Source of the DNA: a virus
DNA: 21,528 bases
Reading direction: 5' to 3' (one strand)
Virus record (IMG/VR): IMGVR_UViG_3300022074_000438
Span: 1-21,528 of that record
Shown: piece after piece, positions 14,949-21,528 of the stretch
Layout of the letters: every line of letters starts with the position of its first letter
How positions within the stretch are numbered: position 1 is the stretch's first letter
Notes under the pieces: model-generated
The model's input: the letters and a program-made list of their open reading frames with translations, nothing else
The model's database searches: none
What the model was told of the DNA's origin: nothing
Translations under genes and position numbers: made by a program

Positions 14949-17369
14949 TTATTTCCCCGATAGAGAAGGTGCGTCTTGTGGGAGTACTCCGCCAGAACCG
15001 AAAGACCCCACTTGCCCTTGCAAGTTTCTTTGAAGAATTTCGTACTGACTGATTAAATAGTCCATCTCATCTATATCATCGCGTTTTTTAGCTTTGATTT
15101 GAACGGTTGGAGCATCTTCTCTTTGTGATTCAAGCTTGATTTTATTGTCTTTAAGAAAGGACAACATATTATCCACAGAGCTTTTTAATTTAGTCTTTGT
15201 TAGCCCCGCAGAGTAAGGGTCAATTTGAAGAGCTTCGATGCGGGCCCGCAGTCCTTCAGTGTCTTTACCACCAATGGCATTCAAGGCTCTAGTTACAGTT
15301 ATGGTATTCAAATACTGTAAGTCTCTCGCCCCTTCAAAAGAAGATGTATTAGTGGGCTCATAATCAGCACCCGTAACCAATGCAGAAAAGAAGTCCGCAA
15401 CATTTCCTATGCCCCGACCAAACTTTGCTCTAGGACCAATGCTCTCAGCGTAATTGATATTAGGATCAATAATACCTTCATAATCCGCAGGAGCGTCTGC
15501 CGCGTCTACAGCGTCTACTGAAAGTAGCCCCATGTCATTAAATTCAGGATTTAATTCTTTGGCACTACGAATCGCTTCTACCACAAACGGGGGAACAGTG
15601 CCGCCAGCGGTTACTAAACCTTCGCCCCCGGGGCCTGTTGTAATTCTTGGAGTATCCCGAACTACTGTGATAGCAGATTGGAACTGGCGAAGTTGTTTTG
15701 CGTCAGCAGTACCGTTAGATATTTCATCGGCTAAATCTACCAATAGGGCATTAGCAAATGAATTAGACATCCCTTTCAGTTCAGGCTTAGTGGTAAAGTG
15801 GAAACCTTCTTTTCTTGCTTTCAAAGCCTCAGAATCATTTTTAATAACCCTTGGCTGACCTTTTTCATTGAAAAGAGTAGCTGGGTCATTTTGTGTTGCA
15901 ACCACACTTGTTCCAAGAGGCGTGACAGATAATAACTGATTACCAAACACTTTAAGCTCTTCACTATATGGGCGGTAACCCTGTTCAATAAGATTATTTT
16001 GCTCAACCATGCTTTTAGCTGTTGAAACAATAGGCTTGCCGCCTTCAACCTTAACCATCCGTAAAAACTGAAAGTTTTCAGGAGTTTGAGGAGTAAACCC
16101 TTGCTGTACAAGAGCTTCCATATTTTCTGTCGTAGCCGTCCGTGCTTCTAAGCTACCATTTTCATCTCGGCGGTAAAGAACTTGCATGTCTGAAAGCTTC
16201 AATCTCGCAGGGTCAAACACAAAACCTTCGTTACGAATTTTTGTCTCTTCCTCTAAGGAGGAAGCTGTTTTAACAGTGCCCGCTTGGTTAGACAAAGACT
16301 TTGGAGCATACTTCGCTTCTTTGGAAGGCGGTAAGACAAACCCTGCCCTGCGGATAGAGGCCTCTTCTGTGGGAGAAGTAGCTGTTCTAACTTCTCCAGC
16401 TTGGTTAGATAAACTAACTGGCGAAAAGGCTTCCGGCTTGCTTGGCGGTAAGACAAACCCTTCATTCCTAATCCGATTCTCATCTTCAATTGTGAAAGCG
16501 GTTTGAAACTTTCCTGCGGTATTCATAAGGGTCACAGGCTTAAAGGTTTCACCTACACCCTGTGCAATAACCGGACGTTCGCCTGTCTCAGGGTCGGGTG
16601 CACCAAAAACTGTTTCGTAACGATTTACTTTAATAGGCTCTGCGGCTTTTGCTCGAGCGTCTCTAATACGTTTCTGTTCTGCTTGCGCTAATTCAAAAGC
16701 GCCTGCCCGTTCTGCGGCTTGTTGTGCACGTTTAGATTTAGACACATCCGCCGAAAGTTGAGCGGCATACGGTCCTATAGGCATTAAAGCCTCTGCCACG
16801 GGCGTACCCTGTGCAATAGCCAGACCTGCGGGCGCTAACCCCCCAAGCAATAGCTGACCAAGAGCCTGTTTTTGCATATCGGCTGTCTGGTCACCATAAA
16901 TTTCCTGCATCATAGGCAGGTTTTCTTCGTACAAACGCTTCAAGCTTACGGCACCGCCGGGTGCAAGCTGCAAAGGTTGCATAATGCCGCCAGCCATCTT
17001 GCCCTCTACAGGAACGTCCATAGCCTTTTGAGCCATTTGACCAATGCCCTCATCCACAGAACCCTGCGCTTCGCGCATCTGCATGACAGGCTGAACCAAA
17101 GTAACTACTGATTCGGGGGTCTTGTTAGCGTCTTTCATACCAACAATGCCGCCCAGTTCGTTGCGGCGCTCTTTCATAGTGCGCTCGTCACCACGCATGG
17201 CGTTCATCACACCCGCATAATCCTTGGCAGAAGCAATGCCCTTTTGAGCATCCGAAACAACCCGATTGCCTACTTCGCCTACAAAGTTTTCTGCCACCGC
17301 ATCACCCGCACCCTGCGCTTGGGGCATGGGCCGTGATCCGCGGAACATGCTTCTCTCATATACAGACAT
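14949..17369 (-). CDS. large virion protein with 39-residue tandem repeats
   Basis: 806 residues, not matched to a named family. The N-terminal 200 residues are helical and Met/Gln/Ala-rich, with a hydrophobic stretch (about 170-205) that could touch a membrane. Residues 276-392 are three exact 39-residue repeats of the form aromatic-x-P-x-x-L-x-N-x-A-G-x-x-x-T-A, then acidic residues, then GFV. Diverged copies continue to about 530, where each unit again ends in G followed by an aromatic residue. The C-terminal part (about 535-806) is non-repetitive with a final helical segment. The repeats look like small beta-beta-alpha units. Position and composition suggest an internal or ejection protein, or a tail-associated one. 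TAATG couples it to the upstream 272-residue gene. Confidence 0.75.
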   Translation of the reverse strand: MSVYERSMFRGSRPMPQAQGAGDAVAENFVGEVGNRVVSDAQKGIASAKDYAGVMNAMRGDERTMKERRNELGGIVGMKDANKTPESVVTLVQPVMQMREAQGSVDEGIGQMAQKAMDVPVEGKMAGGIMQPLQLAPGGAVSLKRLYEENLPMMQEIYGDQTADMQKQALGQLLLGGLAPAGLAIAQGTPVAEALMPIGPYAAQLSADVSKSKRAQQAAERAGAFELAQAEQKRIRDARAKAAEPIKVNRYETVFGAPDPETGERPVIAQGVGETFKPVTLMNTAGKFQTAFTIEDENRIRNEGFVLPPSKPEAFSPVSLSNQAGEVRTATSPTEEASIRRAGFVLPPSKEAKYAPKSLSNQAGTVKTASSLEEETKIRNEGFVFDPARLKLSDMQVLYRRDENGSLEARTATTENMEALVQQGFTPQTPENFQFLRMVKVEGGKPIVSTAKSMVEQNNLIEQGYRPYSEELKVFGNQLLSVTPLGTSVVATQNDPATLFNEKGQPRVIKNDSEALKARKEGFHFTTKPELKGMSNSFANALLVDLADEISNGTADAKQLRQFQSAITVVRDTPRITTGPGGEGLVTAGGTVPPFVVEAIRSAKELNPEFNDMGLLSVDAVDAADAPADYEGIIDPNINYAESIGPRAKFGRGIGNVADFFSALVTGADYEPTNTSSFEGARDLQYLNTITVTRALNAIGGKDTEGLRARIEALQIDPYSAGLTKTKLKSSVDNMLSFLKDNKIKLESQREDAPTVQIKAKKRDDIDEMDYLISQYEILQRNLQGQVGSFGSGGVLPQDAPSLSGK
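16194..16544 (-). repeat. three 117-base tandem repeats
   Basis: Three adjoining 117-base units (16428-16544, 16311-16427, 16194-16310) encode the 39-residue protein repeats. DNA identity remains visible: the 18-base string GGCGGTAAGACAAACCCT occurs at 16327-16344 and 16444-16461, exactly 117 bases apart. This points to fairly recent tandem duplication or ongoing homogenisation. Confidence 0.9.
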
Positions 17370-18187
17370 TATCCAAATAGCCCTAAGTTGTTAGCGCCAG
17401 CCGCGGCTGACAGGCCAGCTATTCCATAGCCAAATAGCTGAGACATTGGTGAAGGGGCCGCGGCCCCCGTGCCTTGTGTGGTTGTCATTGCGCTAGAAGG
17501 AGCGCCAGCATAAATGTCAGACAAGAAACCTAACCGCTGGTATGGCTCAAACTGTTGCTGTAGTTGGCTCTGGCGAGTAGCGTCTAGCTGGGCTTGTTGG
17601 ATAGCCTGTTCTCTTGCGCCTACGTCGAAGCCGAAGCCAATGCCTTGCTGTTCAAGACCCTGTTGCATCTGCCCCAGACCTGCAATGCCTTGTGACGCCT
17701 GCCCTAAACGGCTCATAGCATCTTGGTAGCCCTCTTGGCGTAACTGAGCGCCAAGATTACCCGCCTGTTTAGCGGCTTCGGCGGCTAGAATACCTTGTGC
17801 AACGCCTGCCCGAGAACCGCCTAACGCGCCTTGCGCTACTGCACCCCCTGCAAGCTCATTCTGTTGCATAGCAGATTGATCGAAAATATCCTGTTGGGCA
17901 CCTTGAATTACATTTTGTATGTACGGACTCATTGCGGCTTGTACCGCGGCAGGGTCCTGACCTATTGTAGCTCCGATATAACCTTTAGCAGATTGGATGT
18001 CCGCGGTTGGATCATATGCGGCACCTGCACGGTTCAAAGCGTCCTGCTGAAGCGTGGTTATGCCCGCAGTTTGATAAGTAGGAAGGGTAAGCGACTTGTC
18101 TGCAAGGTCTTTCGCAGATTCCATAAGTCCTATTTTAAGGGCTTCTACATCGGGTGCTTCCCGTTGGATCATAGTTTGAGTAGCCAT
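17369..18187 (-). CDS. Ala/Gln-rich internal virion protein candidate
   Basis: 272 residues, about a third of them Ala, Gln or Gly, almost entirely predicted helical. The SPYIQNVIQGAQQDI segment (about 85-100) and the GALGGSRAGVAQGI segment (about 120-133) recur in a family of marine podovirus structural proteins that I recall only as unnamed or ejection-like. A long Q-rich amphipathic helix follows (about 145-215). The C-terminus, LFGYGIAGLSAAAGANNLGLFG, is hydrophobic and Gly-rich and might interact with membrane. It is coupled by TAATG at both ends. It probably acts with the 806- and 1226-residue proteins as an internal core or ejection set; this is inferred from order and composition. Confidence 0.72.
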   Translation of the reverse strand: MATQTMIQREAPDVEALKIGLMESAKDLADKSLTLPTYQTAGITTLQQDALNRAGAAYDPTADIQSAKGYIGATIGQDPAAVQAAMSPYIQNVIQGAQQDIFDQSAMQQNELAGGAVAQGALGGSRAGVAQGILAAEAAKQAGNLGAQLRQEGYQDAMSRLGQASQGIAGLGQMQQGLEQQGIGFGFDVGAREQAIQQAQLDATRQSQLQQQFEPYQRLGFLSDIYAGAPSSAMTTTQGTGAAAPSPMSQLFGYGIAGLSAAAGANNLGLFG

Positions 18188-19317
18188 TATGCTCTAGCCT
18201 CTAAGTTACGCATTAAACCATACATGTTGTTAATACCTTTCTGCATACTTCCCCCGCCTGCGGCTTTTACAGCATTACGGGTCATAACAAACTCCCCGTC
18301 CATCAGCATTGCAGGTACGTCATCCTTGGTCCCTGTGCCTTCCCCCGGCCCTATTCCACCGTTACGACGAGGAAAATACTGTACATCCCCGCCATCTTCG
18401 TACTTTTTGGCTAACTCAGGACTCATTTTCTGTTGAATACCTTCGGGAAGCTTTGAAAAGCCCTTAAACTTATCTGGTACAGAAGCTACGCCGCCTGTTT
18501 CCATGTACTGTGCATAAGGAACAACTACGTCCTGCATAGTTGGGATAGGCCCGGTAGCGATATTTACCTTGTGAATGGCTGGGTCATACACACTTTCATA
18601 CACAAAATCTTCTTCTTCTTCTGGTTCTTCTTCGGTTAAAGCTAAAGCACCAATGCCTGCGGCGCCAACAAGGCCATATTTATCCATGAACGAAGGATTA
18701 TAAGTACCCTGCAACGAGGCAAGAGCTTTATCTGGTGATAGGCCCTTATTAACCATAGCATCAAATTCAGGGGAGGACATTAGCTGTGCGTCTGTATAAC
18801 CCTTTTGAAAAGGCCCTCCTAAAATAGAAGATTTTGTAAGCTGGGTGGCATCTTGAACTTGTTGTACAGTGTTTGGTTGCCCTGAAAATTCTGCTCTTAA
18901 AGTACCTTCAAGGGGGGCTTGGGGCGCCTCAACTCTAGGGCCCATATTGGAGGTGTCTGCCGCAGAAACGGCTTCGGGAGTATAGCTACCACCCACCATT
19001 TGACCGTAGTTTGCAGGGCTCAAGGGGTCGGAGAAGAATGTTCTGGTCTGGCCTAAATCATCAGATATGCCGCCCATAAACCCTTTTTCTGTGCCCATAG
19101 AACCTATTCCTTTGAACAAAGCACCTGTCGCGCCGCCCATTGCGCCAGCTTTTAAAGCGTCTTCTATGTCCCCGCCCTGAATAAGCGTACCAATCCCCGC
19201 GCCAAGTGCGCCGGAGGCAATTGTACCTAATCCGGGGGCAATCGCGTTAATAGCAAAAGGCAGGACAATAGGTGCGACGTCCTGCACAACATCTTTAATT
19301 TTATCAAATAAACCCAT
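18187..19317 (-). CDS. virion protein with N-terminal glycine-zipper region and conserved C-terminal GxGTGTxDDxPAML module
   Basis: 376 residues. After an amphipathic start (MGLFDKIKDVVQDV), residues 14-70 are hydrophobic with regular small residues (GTIASGALGAGIGTL), a glycine-zipper pattern typical of membrane-inserting ejection proteins. A second hydrophobic stretch (about 215-227) is followed by an acidic run (229-237, all Glu, Asp and Pro with one Thr). The C-terminus carries GPGEGTGTKDDVPAMLMDGE (323-342) and then FVMTRNAVKAAG, a block I recall at the end of many marine-phage structural proteins, of unknown role. The Asp-Asp and Met-rich segment could be a processing or docking site (speculation). 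It is coupled by TAATG on both sides. Confidence 0.7.
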   Translation of the reverse strand: MGLFDKIKDVVQDVAPIVLPFAINAIAPGLGTIASGALGAGIGTLIQGGDIEDALKAGAMGGATGALFKGIGSMGTEKGFMGGISDDLGQTRTFFSDPLSPANYGQMVGGSYTPEAVSAADTSNMGPRVEAPQAPLEGTLRAEFSGQPNTVQQVQDATQLTKSSILGGPFQKGYTDAQLMSSPEFDAMVNKGLSPDKALASLQGTYNPSFMDKYGLVGAAGIGALALTEEEPEEEEDFVYESVYDPAIHKVNIATGPIPTMQDVVVPYAQYMETGGVASVPDKFKGFSKLPEGIQQKMSPELAKKYEDGGDVQYFPRRNGGIGPGEGTGTKDDVPAMLMDGEFVMTRNAVKAAGGGSMQKGINNMYGLMRNLEARA

Positions 19318-19544
19318 TATGTCACCTTCACAGTACCACTATCATTATACAGAGTCCCCGCTTCAAGTCCAGTAGCCGAAGTTGGCAAGTCTGTCAGCGT
19401 TAGCTTAGTTCCTCGCATCTCACCCGGGTTACGCTCTTGCTCAATAAAAGTTTGCAAAGAACGCACTAAATCCGCCATGTACTGCTGTGTATACTCTAGT
19501 GGAGGTTCAGGTAATCTTGGTGGAGCGACTTGATTACTAGACAT
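19317..19544 (-). CDS. small virion-block protein of unknown function
   Basis: 75 residues: a Pro-rich start (VAPPRLPEPPLEY), an amphipathic helix (QYMADLVRSLQTFIEQE) and a beta-type tail ending GLEAGTLYNDSGTVKVT. The tail resembles short phage structural proteins with a GxLYNDxGTVK ending. Its TAATG links at both ends show that it is translated with the stabilisation-type protein and the 376-residue protein. A head-tail or tail-assembly role is plausible, but nothing specific can be said. Confidence 0.75.
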   Translation of the reverse strand: MSSNQVAPPRLPEPPLEYTQQYMADLVRSLQTFIEQERNPGEMRGTKLTLTDLPTSATGLEAGTLYNDSGTVKVT

Positions 19545-21528
19545 TATCTTCTACCATCCTGACGCACATCCACACGAGGGCTACCTAATTTCCATTTTGA
19601 CCCCAATGCATTTGATTCTACACGAAGTGCGAAGGAACGTCCACGAATCCTTAAATCCAACCGCTCTGTAAATTCTTCCACCGGAGAGGTCTGCGTTCTA
19701 ATAGCAGACCCTGTAGCGGTGCTGTCAAAAGATTGACCGGGATTGTTTCTAGCCTTTAAGGTAAATGACGCCTGTGGAGAACTTAAATTAGTAGAACCGT
19801 CAAAGGTTAAATCAGGTATTAAACGGCGAATATATGCAAAGTTTTCACCTTCTCCAATGTCTATAACCGCAGATTCAATGAATGAATCCATAGCCGTGCC
19901 ATCGTCATCATATCCAAACTCGTGGTTATAAATATATCCGTCTCCTACAGCGAGAGGAAAGTTCCGTGTGCCGCGGTCTAACCATGCAGTTCTTTCAATC
20001 GTGCCGAAGTACCACACTTTTTCAGAGTAATTGTACGTTACATAGCGGTCATTGTCAGTAGCACCTGTGGACGGGTAGAACCAAGTTACTTCGCTAAACT
20101 CTGAGTTTACGCCAGCAACAACCTTTTCCCGCTCACTAAGGTTAAAATCTAGAAACACCTTATCCTTTACTGTACATGGTAAGGTTTGTGTCTGTCCTGC
20201 ATATACATAGAAGGTGTCAATGCCCATCCAGAACACAAAGTCTTCTGTTGATACAGCAGAGTTTGGGCTCATTATGGTTATGTTGCTAGATAACTGTTGA
20301 AGTCCAAAAGTGAAGGGGGGCCCTATGAACCGCATAGATGTAAGCGCAGTATCTGTCCATACCAGTATCTCACGCTTTGTTTCAACAGCCTGCACAAAAG
20401 TAGAACCCGCACCCAAGCGCAAATCGCCCGCGGTGTTGGTCGTTGTTGGATACCATTCTGTCGGGTTTTCTTGGTCAGAAAACCGAATTAATAGCGGGTC
20501 TTGTGTACCATCCCCGTCTGTTGCGCTAGAGCTTACATTAATACCATCCGAACCAAAGGCAATTACATGGCGGTCACGGTCAGAAACAAGTATTTGTTTA
20601 CACAAAGTTGGTACGCTGGTTTTTGTGCCAGCAATACTATTTAACTTTACAGCGCGAGTAGATAAATTATTCGTTCTGTCCCAATAGTAAATCTCATCAT
20701 CACGGGGGTTAACTAACAGGTCTTCACCAAAATTGTCATGCGACCATAGACGGATCTGAGTTGTTGTTGTCAGACCACCAGAAGCCGCTCTGCCCCAGCC
20801 GGAAAAATCATCAGCGGGATTGGCGTTGCCCAAAGCTAACTGAACCACCGAACCATCAGCGTGTGTGGTTGCAGTGGTGCCTGAATGTCCGCGTGTACAG
20901 CTTGTTAGATTGCTACCGGATATGCCGCCCACAAGAATAAGCTCTGTACCTATAAGCACAACGTCAGAAGCAACTATGCCTGTAGTGCTAGTTACTGTAA
21001 TGGTGGTGTCCACGGCTGTAAGTGTGCCGCCTTCGTTTACTGTGGTTTGTAGCGCACTGGTAGTAACACCATAATAAAGGCCCGCACCCCAACCTGTACC
21101 ACCAACCGTGGTGTTCAAGCCCACGTTGATTTGATATTCGCCCACGACACTCGAACCGCCATTACCTGTGTCTGATGCATTAGCCGTAACCGCGCTGGTA
21201 ATCTCATAAGTGTTGGCATCAACAACACGAGCAATTTGATACTCAATGTTAAGAACCGCCGCAGTGATTACCCCGCCCAAGCTCACCGCACCTGAGAAAG
21301 TAACAAAGTCAAACTGATTGGCACCGTGGCTGATATCTGTCACAGTAATTGTTGCAGAACCATTTACTGCGGTAAAGGTCACATCTCCTGCGGCAGTGGT
21401 AACGCGAATAGGGGTAATGTCATTAAGAGTACCCCCCTCTTCAATGTAGTATTTTAGGTGAGAGCCTATGCCAAGGTAGTTAGAACCATCTAATGCTATC
21501 CAGTTGTGCAGTGCACGGGCTGTGCCTA
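19544..21528 (-). CDS. stabilisation/tail-type structural protein (5' end beyond window)
   Basis: The frame is open to the window edge, so the gene is partial. The first in-frame start-like codon, a GTG at 21382, is not the true start: the upstream frame codes for convincing protein (ALHNWIALDGSNYLGIGSH, then DITPIRVTTAAG). At least 661 residues are present. The protein is beta-rich and Thr/Ser/Gly-rich, with an Ig-like feel near the N-terminus (VNGSATITVTDISHGANQFD) and a middle resembling phage packaged-DNA stabilisation proteins of the P22 gp10 type (WTDTALTSMRFIGPPFTFG, WMGIDTFYVYAGQ). The C-terminus, GSPRVDVRQDGRR, is a block common in marine-phage members. It probably sits at the head-tail connector or tail hub. 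It is the most upstream gene of the virion block seen here. Confidence 0.78.
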   Translation of the reverse strand, partial: GTARALHNWIALDGSNYLGIGSHLKYYIEEGGTLNDITPIRVTTAAGDVTFTAVNGSATITVTDISHGANQFDFVTFSGAVSLGGVITAAVLNIEYQIARVVDANTYEITSAVTANASDTGNGGSSVVGEYQINVGLNTTVGGTGWGAGLYYGVTTSALQTTVNEGGTLTAVDTTITVTSTTGIVASDVVLIGTELILVGGISGSNLTSCTRGHSGTTATTHADGSVVQLALGNANPADDFSGWGRAASGGLTTTTQIRLWSHDNFGEDLLVNPRDDEIYYWDRTNNLSTRAVKLNSIAGTKTSVPTLCKQILVSDRDRHVIAFGSDGINVSSSATDGDGTQDPLLIRFSDQENPTEWYPTTTNTAGDLRLGAGSTFVQAVETKREILVWTDTALTSMRFIGPPFTFGLQQLSSNITIMSPNSAVSTEDFVFWMGIDTFYVYAGQTQTLPCTVKDKVFLDFNLSEREKVVAGVNSEFSEVTWFYPSTGATDNDRYVTYNYSEKVWYFGTIERTAWLDRGTRNFPLAVGDGYIYNHEFGYDDDGTAMDSFIESAVIDIGEGENFAYIRRLIPDLTFDGSTNLSSPQASFTLKARNNPGQSFDSTATGSAIRTQTSPVEEFTERLDLRIRGRSFALRVESNALGSKWKLGSPRVDVRQDGRR

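Noticed and set aside
16194-16544. CRISPR-like array
   Set aside because: The 117-base periodic units are coding, in frame, contiguous without spacers, and diverge gradually.
17831-18436. 201-codon plus-strand open frame
   Set aside because: Antisense to two well-supported virion genes; Cys- and Arg-rich composition without domains or a ribosome site; best explained as a shadow.
18605-18640. Trinucleotide TTC repeat as a contingency locus
   Set aside because: Short and interrupted; it simply encodes a Glu run on the minus strand.
21380-21382. GTG as the true start of the stabilisation-type gene
   Set aside because: The same frame stays open to the window edge and its upstream translation looks like real protein, so the start lies beyond 21528.

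Overview
The window looks like part of a tailed-phage genome, most likely a short-tailed (podovirus-like) marine phage of a Gram-negative, perhaps alphaproteobacterial, host. That rests on coding density close to 100 percent, one- to four-base gene overlaps, a compact phage replication set, and a run of large, Ala/Gly/Gln-rich virion proteins of the internal/ejection type beside a stabilisation-type structural protein and a GH108 endolysin. The host and the morphotype are inference. No integrase, terminase, portal, capsid, RNA polymerase, tRNA or CRISPR is visible here.

Layout. (1) About 1-413: a small ribbon-helix-helix protein on the minus strand, with its own candidate promoter and leader directly behind the terminator of the replication operon. 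(2) About 414-7025, minus strand, transcribed right to left: a 192-residue coiled-coil protein, an SSB-like protein ending DDDIPF, an archaeo-eukaryotic-type primase ending DEEIPF, an SF1A UvrD-like helicase, a DUF3310 protein and a family A DNA polymerase, closed by a strong intrinsic terminator at 362-388. (3) 7026-7133: an AT-rich control region with candidate promoters for both strands that overlap each other. (4) 7134-8752, plus strand: a SNF2-family helicase and an overlapping 58-residue zinc-ribbon gene. (5) 8739-21528, minus strand: the virion block, read from the right edge as a stabilisation-type protein (cut by the window), three small to medium virion proteins, two very large internal-protein candidates, the GH108 muramidase and a 669-residue unknown protein.

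How it works together. The replication operon encodes a nearly self-contained replisome (primase, helicase, polymerase with proofreading, ssDNA-binding candidate), and most joints are stop/start overlaps that imply translational coupling. The SNF2/zinc-ribbon pair is divergent from it and shares its control region, so the two are probably alternately or jointly controlled early genes. The virion block is a separate, probably late, transcription unit whose promoter lies beyond the right edge. It runs convergently into the zinc-ribbon gene with a 14-base tail-to-tail overlap and no convincing terminator.

The most unusual signals are: SSB-type C-terminal tips on two neighbouring replication proteins; heptad-periodic NNCCGYG-like DNA repeats scattered through many genes and present in one leader; a 39-residue tandem repeat in the 806-residue virion protein; overlapping face-to-face promoters at 7072-7119; and several RNA hairpins at operon joints. 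I did not find an unmistakable new defence or counter-defence system.
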